NCBI GenBank assembly: GCA_902624885.1
Contig: CACNZU010000006.1
Location: forward strand, 1 to 47,396
DNA: 47,396 bases
Direction of reading: 5' to 3'
Origin: an uncultured Pelagibacteraceae bacterium
Lineage (GTDB): Bacteria > Pseudomonadota > Alphaproteobacteria > Pelagibacterales > Pelagibacteraceae
Shown: positions 1-6,351 of the stretch, piece after piece
How positions within the stretch are numbered: the first letter of the stretch is position 1
Layout: every line of letters begins with the position of its first letter
The notes under the pieces: generated by a model
The model's database searches: none
What the model was told of the DNA's origin: nothing
The model's input: the letters and a program-made list of their open reading frames with translations, nothing else
Translations under genes and position numbers: made by a program

Positions 1-993
1 GAAATTTTTGAAACTATTAAAATTACAACTTCCTCAATAGCTTATGATCCATTTAATAAACTTGCAGATATACCAAAGAGTCCAAAAGAACGATATGAAA
101 TCATGACAGCTGAAATGCCAAAAGGTGGCAAATTAAGTTTAGATATGATGTACAAAACTGCCGGTATTCAGATTAATTATGATTACACTTCTGAAGAAGA
201 TTTTGAAAAAAAATTTAAAATTGGAAACTATTTAGTTCCCTTAACTATTGCTCTTTTTGCAAACTCTCCTTTTAATGGAAATAAACTTTCAGGTTTTTTA
301 TCTTATAGAGGAAAAGTTTGGCAAGAAACTAATAGAGGTGGAATAATGCCGATTACTTTTGAAAATATTAATTTTGAAAAATATATTGATCATGCAATAA
401 ATTACCCAATTTTATTTCTTAAAAAAAAAGGAAAATACTATTTGCCGAATGGCCAGACTTTTAGGGATTTTTTAAATGGTAACTTAAGTTTTTTAAAAGG
501 AGAAAAACCAACTTTAGAAGATTTTGAAAATCACTTAGGTACAATTTTCACAGAATTAAGATTAAAACAGGTTATAGAGTTTAGATCTTTAGATACATGT
601 AATTTTGGTTGTATTTGCAATGGTCCTGCCTTCTTTACAGGATTAATTTATGGATCTTTAGATGAGACTTATGAAATAATCAAAAATTGGAAAAAAGAAG
701 AGGTAATGGAAGCGTATTTAAACGCACCCAAACAAGGATTAAACACTGTGCTAAATAATAAAAAATTAATTGATTGGGCAAAGATATTCTTTGGTCTTTC
801 TAAAAAAGGTTTAGAAAAAAGAAATGAGGTTAATAAAAGTGGAAACAATGAGACGATTTATTTAAAACATATCGAAGAAATAATAAAAAATAAAAAAACA
901 AGAGCAGAAATGTTAATTGAGCAATTTAACAAAACTAAAAATTTAAACTTCTTGGTAAATCATAATGAAAATTTTAGCTATACAGGGTTCTGA
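1..993 (+). CDS. gshA: Glutamate-cysteine ligase, plant/alphaproteobacterial type (5' truncated)
   Basis: First step of glutathione synthesis: ATP-dependent joining of glutamate and cysteine in the cytoplasm. The reading frame is open from base 1, so the true start lies outside the window and an ATG at 103 is internal; 330 residues are visible. The block FANSPFNGNKLSGFLSYR followed by WQETNRGGIMP is typical of the GCS2-type ligases of alphaproteobacteria and plants, as is the later SFxDFLNG...LEDFENHLGTIFTELRLK stretch. It overlaps the next gene, gshB, by 29 bases in another frame, which fits a two-gene glutathione operon with coupled translation. Nothing unusual is seen apart from the truncation by the window edge. 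Family assignment is by recognition of sequence. Confidence 0.88.
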   Translation, partial: EIFETIKITTSSIAYDPFNKLADIPKSPKERYEIMTAEMPKGGKLSLDMMYKTAGIQINYDYTSEEDFEKKFKIGNYLVPLTIALFANSPFNGNKLSGFLSYRGKVWQETNRGGIMPITFENINFEKYIDHAINYPILFLKKKGKYYLPNGQTFRDFLNGNLSFLKGEKPTLEDFENHLGTIFTELRLKQVIEFRSLDTCNFGCICNGPAFFTGLIYGSLDETYEIIKNWKKEEVMEAYLNAPKQGLNTVLNNKKLIDWAKIFFGLSKKGLEKRNEVNKSGNNETIYLKHIEEIIKNKKTRAEMLIEQFNKTKNLNFLVNHNENFSYTGF

Positions 994-1879
994 TCTTAGA
1001 AGAGTAAATATAAAAACAGATACAACCATAATCTTAGCAGCAGAGGCACAAAAAAGAGGATATAAAATATATTATTTTGAACCAGAAAATTTAAGTTTTT
1101 TAAACGGTAAAGTTATAGCTTCATGCAAGCATATAAAGATCCACAATAAAAAAAAAAAATTCTACTCATTGATAAAGACAATTAATTTTAACCTTGAAAA
1201 ATCAAAGGTAATTCTAATTAGAAATGATCCTCCTTTTGATAATCGTTATTTATATACGACTTTCTTGCTTAACCATATTTCCAAAAAAGTTAAGATAATC
1301 AACGATCCATCTGCAATAAGAAATGTCTCTGAAAAGCTTTTTTCTATCAATTTTATGAGGTATATGCCTCCAACTCTAATTAGTGAAAACCTTTCAGAAA
1401 TTAGAAGTTTTTTTAAAAAACATAAAGCTGTTATAGCTAAACCTATTAATGGTTTCAGTGGTAATAATGTAATTCTACTGAAAACCTTCAACATTAATAA
1501 AATTAGAGAATTATTAAAAATTCATAATCATTTATTTTTTCAAAAGTTTTTACCCGGAGTTTCTAAAGGAGATAAAAGAGTCTTTATTGTTAAAGGAAAG
1601 ATTGTAGGCGCTATTTCTAGGGTACCTAGAAAAGGTAGTATTTTATCTAATATGAGTAAAGGAGCTAAAGCAAAATTAACAAAGCTCACAAAAAAAGAAA
1701 TTAATACAGGCAAAGCGATTGGTAAAATGTTAGTGAAAAATAACATATATTTTGCAGGTGTAGATTTTGTACAAGAGAAATTAATTGGTGATATTAATGT
1801 TACTAGCCCTACTGGACTAGCTGCATATAAAGATTTATCTGGAATAAACCTTGCAAAATTGTTTTGGAATAACATTTAA
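965..1879 (+). CDS. gshB: Glutathione synthase
   Basis: Second step of glutathione synthesis: adds glycine to gamma-glutamylcysteine with ATP. The 304 residues match the usual GshB length (about 310-320). Recognisable blocks in order: RNDPPFDNRY (about residue 86), NDPSAIRNVSEKL, the ATP-grasp segment AKPINGFSGNNVILL, FFQKFLPGVSKGDKRVF, and the C-terminal GDINVTSPTGL that binds substrate and metal in this family. It starts inside the 3' end of gshA, so both are probably one transcript. Only 7 bases separate its stop codon from the -35 element of the metY promoter, and no terminator is visible between them. Confidence 0.9.
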   Translation: MKILAIQGSDLRRVNIKTDTTIILAAEAQKRGYKIYYFEPENLSFLNGKVIASCKHIKIHNKKKKFYSLIKTINFNLEKSKVILIRNDPPFDNRYLYTTFLLNHISKKVKIINDPSAIRNVSEKLFSINFMRYMPPTLISENLSEIRSFFKKHKAVIAKPINGFSGNNVILLKTFNINKIRELLKIHNHLFFQKFLPGVSKGDKRVFIVKGKIVGAISRVPRKGSILSNMSKGAKAKLTKLTKKEINTGKAIGKMLVKNNIYFAGVDFVQEKLIGDINVTSPTGLAAYKDLSGINLAKLFWNNI

Positions 1880-1886
1880 TTGATAG

Positions 1887-1916
1887 TTGACAAAATCCTG
1901 AATTTCTTGCTATAAA
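1887..1916 (+). promoter_or_regulatory. Sigma-70-like promoter of the metY leader
   Basis: A perfect TTGACA at 1887-1892 and TATAAA at 1911-1916 are separated by 18 bases. Transcription would begin near 1922-1924, exactly where the first stem of the SAM-II aptamer begins, so the aptamer forms the 5' end of the transcript. The box sequences and their placement are seen directly; activity is inferred. Confidence 0.7.
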
Positions 1917-1922
1917 TTACAT

Positions 1923-1972
1923 AGCGCTGAGTTAAGGCAACTTGCGGGCGCTTAATAAATCCAGCTAAAGCG
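1923..1972 (+). promoter_or_regulatory. SAM-II riboswitch aptamer
   Basis: The sequence matches the SAM-II (metA-type) aptamer core: first stem AGCGC (1923-1927) pairing with GCGCT (1948-1952), an internal GAGTTAAGG...CTTGC loop, then TTAATAAAT and the diagnostic AGCTAAA at 1963-1969, which forms the pseudoknot in this class. It lies upstream of metY, the usual kind of target (methionine synthesis). Binding of S-adenosylmethionine should favour the downstream terminator, because the segment needed for the antiterminator (1964-1972) is held in the pseudoknot. Confidence 0.88.
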
Positions 1973-1986
1973 CATAAGTCTTCAGA

Positions 1987-2014
1987 CCACCGCTTTAGCC
2001 GGTGGTTTTTTTTT
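1987..2014 (+). terminator. Intrinsic terminator regulated by the SAM-II aptamer
   Basis: The stem CCACCG (1987-1992) and CGGTGG (2000-2005) encloses a 7-base loop and is followed by nine T residues (2006-2014). The alternative structure is visible: GCTAAAGCG at 1964-1972, inside the SAM-II aptamer, is the exact complement of CGCTTTAGC at 1991-1999, which covers part of the terminator stem and its whole loop. Aptamer folding and antiterminator formation are therefore mutually exclusive, giving SAM-induced termination before metY. Confidence 0.85.
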
Positions 2015-2033
2015 GGAATAATCTAAAATTAAA

Positions 2034-2089
2034 CCGGGTATTTGAACCATATTGTACACCTGGCATATGCCGAAGTACTAAAAAGGAGA
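2034..2089 (+). promoter_or_regulatory. SAM-V riboswitch aptamer covering a Shine-Dalgarno sequence
   Basis: The stretch from CCGGGTATTTGAACC through TTGTAC and CTGGCATATGCCG to GTACTAAAAAGGAG resembles the SAM-V class described in marine SAR11-like bacteria. Its core is similar to SAM-II, and its 3' end is the ribosome-binding site itself. GGTAT can pair with ATGCC, and TTGTAC with GTAC. The AAAAAGGAG end lies 3 bases before the ATG of leader ORF 1. SAM binding would thus be expected to block translation, a second layer after transcription termination by SAM-II. A tandem SAM-II/SAM-V arrangement before metY is, to my knowledge, established for this group. Confidence 0.75.
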
Positions 2090-2091
2090 AG

Positions 2092-2145
2092 ATGAACAGA
2101 ATTAAACCTCGTTCATTCTTCTCCAGAAAGACGGAGAAAAAATGA
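2092..2145 (+). CDS. Leader ORF 1 of metY (17 residues)
   Basis: A short ORF encodes MNRIKPRSFFSRKTEKK. Its ATG follows the AAGGAG that ends the SAM-V aptamer by 3 bases. Its TGA (2143-2145) overlaps the ATG of leader ORF 2 (2142-2144) as ATGA, the hallmark of coupled re-initiation. The peptide is very basic and has no recognisable domain. Its own start region (2085-2097) can pair with 2111-2124 inside the ORF, so its initiation is probably structure-controlled. Translation is inferred from the start signals and overlap only. Confidence 0.5.
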   Translation: MNRIKPRSFFSRKTEKK

Positions 2146-2189
2146 GCGAAACGACAAGAGAAACAATAAGGGGGAAAATCAATGGCTGA
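2142..2189 (+). CDS. Leader ORF 2 of metY (15 residues)
   Basis: A second short ORF encodes MSETTRETIRGKING. It has a good Shine-Dalgarno GGAG (2133-2136) five bases before its ATG, starts inside the stop of leader ORF 1, and ends with TGA at 2187-2189, overlapping the first codons of metY (ATG at 2182). Together with leader ORF 1 it forms a continuous translated path from the SAM-V-controlled ribosome-binding site to metY. Function is unknown; translational coupling is the likely role. Confidence 0.45.
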   Translation: MSETTRETIRGKING

Positions 2190-3474
2190 TTTTAAACATC
2201 CGGAAACTATTGGCTTACATGGTAGTGATTATAGAGCTGATCCTACTACAACAGCTGTAGCAGTTCCTATTTATCAAACAACTTCTTACCAATTTAAAAA
2301 TGCAGAACATGCTGCGAATTTATTTGGTCTAAAAGAGTTTGGTAATATTTACACACGTATCATGAACCCAACTGTAGATGTGTTAGAGAAAAGAGTTGCA
2401 GCGCTTGAAGGCGGTGTAGCAGCATGTGCAGTGGGATCAGGTCAAGCAGCTTCGGCAATGTGTATTCAAAACTTAGCACAAGCTGGAGATAACATAGTTG
2501 CTTCGACTGATTTATACGGTGGTACAGTTAACTTATTCAAAAATACTTTAAGACAACAAGGTATTGAAGTTAGATTTGCAGATCCTGCAGATCCAAAAAA
2601 CTTTGAAAAAGTGACTGATGATAAAACAAGAGCTTACTACGGTGAGACTCTTCCAAATCCTTATCTTCGTGTTTTTCCAATAAAAGAAGTTTCAGATATT
2701 GGTAGAAAAAAAGGTATACCTTTGATTATCGATAACACAGCTTCACCAGTAATATGTAAACCTTTAGCTCATGGAGCTGCAATTGTAATGCACTCTTTGA
2801 CAAAATATATCGGTGGTCATGGTACTTCAATTGGAGGAATAATTGTTGATGGAGGAAATTTTGATTGGATTAAAGATAGAAAAAGACAACCTCTATTAAA
2901 TGAACCTGATCAAAGTTATCACGGCGCCGTTTGGGCTGACGCAGTTCCACAATTAACTGGAGCTAATATCCCATTTGTAATCCGAGCTAGAGTGGTTTTA
3001 CTGAGAGACCTAGGTGCTCCTTTAAGTCCTTTCAATGCTTTCCAAATCATTCAAGGTTTGGAAACTGTAGCGCTAAGAATGAAACAACATTGCAGTAATG
3101 CAGAGAAAGTTGTGAACTTCTTAGATGGTCACAAAAAAGTTAAAAAAGTTATCTATCCAACTAATTATCAAGGTGAAATAAGGGATAGAGCTAAAAAATA
3201 TATGCAAGGTGGGTACGGATCTTTAATAGGTATGGATCTTGGAACTAAAGAAGCAGGAGCTAAGTTCATTGACAACTTAAAAATGCTTTACCATGTGGCA
3301 AATATTGGTGATGCTAGAAGTTTAGCAATTCACCCAGCAACAACAACACATAGTCAGCTTACAGAGAAAGAAATGTTAGCTGCTGGTGTCACACCAGGTT
3401 ATGTCAGATTATCAATTGGCATTGAACATCCAGACGATATTGTTGCAGATATCAAGCAAGCTTTAGCTGCTTAA
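2182..3474 (+). CDS. metY: O-acetylhomoserine sulfhydrylase (O-acetylhomoserine aminocarboxypropyltransferase)
   Basis: A PLP enzyme of the Cys/Met metabolism family (430 residues, the normal length for MetY) that makes homocysteine or methionine from O-acetylhomoserine and sulfide or methanethiol. The PLP lysine is K208 in HSLTKYIGGHG, and D184 in LIIDNTASP is the residue that contacts the PLP ring nitrogen. The N-terminal GLHGSDYRADPTTTAVAVPIYQTTSY and the YTRIMNPT loop are typical. Its own Shine-Dalgarno is AAGGGGG at 2168-2174. Control is by the SAM-II/terminator/SAM-V leader upstream, so high SAM should shut it off. For an organism thought to depend on reduced sulfur compounds, this is a central sulfur-entry point. 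MetZ (O-succinylhomoserine sulfhydrylase) is the closest alternative name. Confidence 0.92.
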   Translation: MADFKHPETIGLHGSDYRADPTTTAVAVPIYQTTSYQFKNAEHAANLFGLKEFGNIYTRIMNPTVDVLEKRVAALEGGVAACAVGSGQAASAMCIQNLAQAGDNIVASTDLYGGTVNLFKNTLRQQGIEVRFADPADPKNFEKVTDDKTRAYYGETLPNPYLRVFPIKEVSDIGRKKGIPLIIDNTASPVICKPLAHGAAIVMHSLTKYIGGHGTSIGGIIVDGGNFDWIKDRKRQPLLNEPDQSYHGAVWADAVPQLTGANIPFVIRARVVLLRDLGAPLSPFNAFQIIQGLETVALRMKQHCSNAEKVVNFLDGHKKVKKVIYPTNYQGEIRDRAKKYMQGGYGSLIGMDLGTKEAGAKFIDNLKMLYHVANIGDARSLAIHPATTTHSQLTEKEMLAAGVTPGYVRLSIGIEHPDDIVADIKQALAA

Positions 3475-3484
3475 AAATTAATTA

Positions 3485-3510
3485 GGTGGTCCCAATTTAT
3501 TGGGGCCATC
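3485..3510. terminator. Strong hairpin after metY, possible bidirectional terminator
   Basis: An 11-base-pair stem (GGTGGTCCCAA against TTGGGGCCATC, with two G-U pairs in the RNA) closes a TTTA loop just after the metY stop. No U-tract follows on the + strand. On the - strand the hairpin is followed by a T-rich run, so it may better terminate the lipoprotein gene coming from the right. It could also protect the 3' end of the metY mRNA. Confidence 0.5.
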
Positions 3511-3528
3511 ATCGAAGAAAAGTTGGAA

Positions 3529-3936
3529 TTACCTTCTGTTATAAATTATTGATTTTTTTGCTATCTTTTCAATTTTAGATATTTCTTTAATTTTATTTTT
3601 TTGAAATTCTCTCACAATGTCTGTAGTCTTTTCTATAATAGCAGTACTTTTCATCTTAATTTGTTTTTTTGCAATTGTACAAAATTCAGACCTTGTTATT
3701 TCAAAAGAAGAAATGCAGGTTTCTTGTTTTCTCTCAGGATTTTTTTTCTCTGCGTAAGCGATAGCATGTTCGAGAGGGGTTTTTCCTGTTTGTTTTTTAA
3801 CTCCATAGCTTATCGCTGAATTTAAACTGGATTGAACAAATCTTCCATTCGAGGCACCTGGACCTAATAATGCTAGCGATTCAGCACAACCGTTCAGCAA
3901 AAAAAGAGTTGATAATAAAAGCAATATTTTTTTCAT
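3529..3936 (-). CDS. Small predicted lipoprotein A
   Basis: 135 residues with a lipoprotein signal peptide: MKK, a run of leucines, and lipobox LNGC with C17 as the lipidated cysteine, so probably membrane-anchored on the periplasmic side. The mature part begins AESLALLGP and contains SYGVKKQTGKTPLEH and YAEKKNPE, all shared with lipoprotein B upstream, plus a conserved C-x11-C pair that could form a disulfide. A lysine-rich, probably helical C-terminal extension is present here and missing in B. I do not recognise a characterised family. A perfect 18-base palindrome fills the space immediately before its start codon. It is the second gene of a tandem duplication. Confidence 0.7.
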   Translation of the reverse strand: MKKILLLLSTLFLLNGCAESLALLGPGASNGRFVQSSLNSAISYGVKKQTGKTPLEHAIAYAEKKNPERKQETCISSFEITRSEFCTIAKKQIKMKSTAIIEKTTDIVREFQKNKIKEISKIEKIAKKSIIYNRR

Positions 3937-3937
3937 G

Positions 3938-3955
3938 ATTAAAACTAGTTTTAAT
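3938..3955. promoter_or_regulatory. Perfect 18-base palindrome at the lipoprotein A start
   Basis: ATTAAAACTAGTTTTAAT is self-complementary over all 18 bases and sits one base before the ATG (- strand) of lipoprotein A, where a Shine-Dalgarno would normally lie. The sequence is seen directly. It could be an operator for a dimeric repressor or an RNA hairpin with a CTAG loop. Confidence 0.4.
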
Positions 3956-4075
3956 TGGTCCCATATATCCGCTTATTCTTTAAATAAAAGTTAATTTTGA
4001 ATGTGAAAATTTTTATTAACACAACTTATGGTAGTTAAAACTTATGTTTTTTGATTTTAAATCTTTTGAAATTAA

Positions 4076-4399
4076 CTAATCGAGTAGCTTTATTTTAGAT
4101 TTTGTCAAAATTAATTGTTTTTTTACAATATAACAAATCTCAGAGTTTGTTTTTTCCAGAAAAGAGTGGCATGGCTCTTTTTTTTTCTCAGGATTCACTT
4201 TTTCAGCATAATCCTTTATATGCTCTAATGGACCTTTGCCAGTTTGTTTTTTGACTCCATAACTGACTACAGTATTGAAAGATGATTGAAGCATTTTACC
4301 ATTTGTAGCTCCGCCAATAGAAGGACCAAGAAGGGCGACGGACTCAGCACAACCATAAAGTAAAAAAAATGTTGTTAATAAGACAAATATTTTTCTCAT
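4076..4399 (-). CDS. Small predicted lipoprotein B (paralogue of A)
   Basis: 107 residues with signal peptide MRKIFVLLTTFFLLYGC (lipobox LYGC, C17). The mature part carries AESVALLGP, SYGVKKQTGKGPLEH, YAEKVNPEKK and a C-x11-C pair, aligning with lipoprotein A along most of its length; the two differ mainly at the C-terminus. It has a clear Shine-Dalgarno GAGGGAG just before the ATG, unlike A. The two genes lie on one strand 139 bp apart and look like a tandem duplication. No characterised function is recognised. Confidence 0.7.
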   Translation of the reverse strand: MRKIFVLLTTFFLLYGCAESVALLGPSIGGATNGKMLQSSFNTVVSYGVKKQTGKGPLEHIKDYAEKVNPEKKKEPCHSFLEKTNSEICYIVKKQLILTKSKIKLLD

Positions 4400-4430
4400 G
4401 CTCCCTCTAAATTTTCCCCCAGGTTATTGA

Positions 4431-4448
4431 ATTTATGCAAACATAAAT
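4431..4448. promoter_or_regulatory. Inverted repeat upstream of lipoprotein B
   Basis: ATTTATG (4431-4437) and CATAAAT (4442-4448) form a 7-bp inverted repeat around CAAA, in the 107-base gap between lipoprotein B and the 2-hydroxyacid dehydrogenase operon end. It may be an operator or leader hairpin; AT-rich DNA produces such repeats by chance, so support is weak. Confidence 0.25.
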
Positions 4449-4506
4449 ACAATTATTCCGTTCAATATGAGTATATCAAATACAACCTGTAATGGAAGAG
4501 TAACTT

Positions 4507-5457
4507 TTAAGAAATTAACCTTATTGGCTTATTATTTAGACAACTATCTAGGTTTTCAATCATTTGATTATAAAATTTAGAATAATTTTCTGCGGTTACA
4601 TAACCAATATGGGGCATCAGCAAAGCATTAGGTAAAAATCTTAATTTATGATCTTGTGGGAGGGGCTCTTCATCATAGACGTCGAGTCCTGCTCCAGCTA
4701 TTTTTTCATCTTTTAAAGCCTGAACTAAATCTTTCTCATTAATTATCTGTCCTCTAGAAGTGTTTATTAAAAAAGCAGTCCTTTTCATCATATTAATTTC
4801 CTTTTTTGTAATTAAACTTTTGCTTCTCTCACCAAGTACTAAATGAATAGAAATAATATCAGAATTTTTTAGTAATTCTTCTTTGTTCATAGGCAAAACT
4901 CCAATTTCATTAGCATGCGAAAGATTTAAATTTTCACTCCAGGCGCAAACTTCCATACCAAAGGCCTTTCCTACTTTTGCAACTTGAGTTCCTATCTTTC
5001 CAAGCCCAATTAGGCCAAGCAATTTTCCTTTTAATTCATAACCGATTGTTGTTTGCCAATATCCTTGAAACATATTATCAATTTCTTGCTTCATATTTCT
5101 TAAAAGACCTAGGATCAAAGCCCAAGTTATTTCTGCGGCAGGGTTTGAGTTTATTTCAGTCCCGCATACTTTAATTCCTTTTTTTTTAGCTGCCTCAAGA
5201 TCTATAGCTTTATTTCTCATACCTGAAGTCATGATATATTTTAAATTTGGCAAATTCTCTATTAAATATTTGGTAATAGGTGTTCTCTCTCTCATTATAA
5301 ATAATACATTGAACTTCTCTAAAGCTACAATCGCATCTTTTTCTTCGCGAAAGCTTTCATTAAATATTTCAAATTCATATTTATCTCTATACTCTTTTAG
5401 ATCTACTATTTGCCTAAAAGCATCTTGGAAGTCATCTAGTATAGCAACTTTAATCAT
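4507..5457 (-). CDS. D-2-hydroxyacid dehydrogenase family protein
   Basis: 316 residues of the NAD(P)-dependent D-isomer 2-hydroxyacid dehydrogenase family, which interconverts 2-oxo and 2-hydroxy acids (glyoxylate reductase and phosphoglycerate dehydrogenase relatives). The Rossmann motif GLGKIG is at 151-156. The catalytic triad is visible: R235 in TSRGQ, E264 in DEEPLP and H283 in MPHIGY. Substrate cannot be read from sequence. It is the last gene of a three-gene operon; its ATG overlaps the stop of the EamA transporter gene by one base. With the D-amino-acid dehydrogenase two genes upstream, a 2-oxoacid made by amino-acid oxidation could be its substrate (inference). Confidence 0.85.
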   Translation of the reverse strand: MIKVAILDDFQDAFRQIVDLKEYRDKYEFEIFNESFREEKDAIVALEKFNVLFIMRERTPITKYLIENLPNLKYIMTSGMRNKAIDLEAAKKKGIKVCGTEINSNPAAEITWALILGLLRNMKQEIDNMFQGYWQTTIGYELKGKLLGLIGLGKIGTQVAKVGKAFGMEVCAWSENLNLSHANEIGVLPMNKEELLKNSDIISIHLVLGERSKSLITKKEINMMKRTAFLINTSRGQIINEKDLVQALKDEKIAGAGLDVYDEEPLPQDHKLRFLPNALLMPHIGYVTAENYSKFYNQMIENLDSCLNNKPIRLIS

Positions 5458-6344
5458 TAGGTTTTCCTATTTGATAAATAAATACCAGATATAATAAAAG
5501 ATGCTCCAATAAAATGGAATAATTGAAATTTTTCTTTGAAAATTATAATTGCCATTAATGCACTAAAAAGAGGCATTAACTGAATAAACATAGACGATCT
5601 ATTAGGCCCTATTAATTCAATAGCTTTTTGCCAGCAATAATAAGCTGCGATTGCAGGAAAGATAACAACATAAATTAAAATTAGAATAGAAGCTTTATTT
5701 ATTTTAATATCTAGTCCCATTGATTGTTCATACAAAAATTGTGGAACTAAGAATATTAATCCTACAGTTACCATAATTTGAATTAAAGAAAATTGAGATA
5801 ATTGAAATTTATTTTTTTTAAGTAAAGTTGAGTATAACGACCAACTTAAAACACAAACTAGCATCCATATATCTCCTTTGTTAAAACTTAAAGATATTAT
5901 TTTTTGAATATCTGCATTGGAAATAATTGTTGCGACTCCAAGTATTGATAAGAATAATCCAGATAATTGAAATATATTTGTTTTTTCAATTTTCATAAGT
6001 GACGAAAAAATTATTATCATTGGCGGAATAGCTGCCAACATTAAAACTGCATTGATAACTTGAGTAAAGTTTAAAGCAAAATACACTACAGAATTAAAGG
6101 TGCTAATTGATAATATCCCCATTAAACCAATTGCAAAAAAATTTTCTTTAATATAGTTTTTCTTTGCTAAAATTTCTTTTATTGTAAAAGGTATTAAAAT
6201 AAACCATACCATCACCCATCTTAAAAAGTTTAAAGTTAGTGGCGGAACTTCAAACAAAGTTGCAAATTTTCCGATAATAAAATTCCCTGACCAGAATAAA
6301 GCTGCAAATGTAAGAAAAGTATAAGCTATATAATTTTTTGACAA
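5457..6344 (-). CDS. EamA/DMT-family transporter
   Basis: 295 residues, almost entirely hydrophobic with about ten predicted membrane segments in two repeated halves, the EamA (drug/metabolite transporter) layout. The N-terminal FLTFAALFWSGNFIIGKFA and the second-half GPNRSSMFIQLMPLFSALMAIIIFKE block are characteristic. Members export amino acids and other metabolites. It lies between the FAD amino-acid dehydrogenase (7 bases upstream) and the hydroxyacid dehydrogenase (1-base overlap), suggesting export or exchange of a related amino or organic acid. Substrate unknown. Confidence 0.85.
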   Translation of the reverse strand: MSKNYIAYTFLTFAALFWSGNFIIGKFATLFEVPPLTLNFLRWVMVWFILIPFTIKEILAKKNYIKENFFAIGLMGILSISTFNSVVYFALNFTQVINAVLMLAAIPPMIIIFSSLMKIEKTNIFQLSGLFLSILGVATIISNADIQKIISLSFNKGDIWMLVCVLSWSLYSTLLKKNKFQLSQFSLIQIMVTVGLIFLVPQFLYEQSMGLDIKINKASILILIYVVIFPAIAAYYCWQKAIELIGPNRSSMFIQLMPLFSALMAIIIFKEKFQLFHFIGASFIISGIYLSNRKT

Positions 6345-6351
6345 AAAAATC

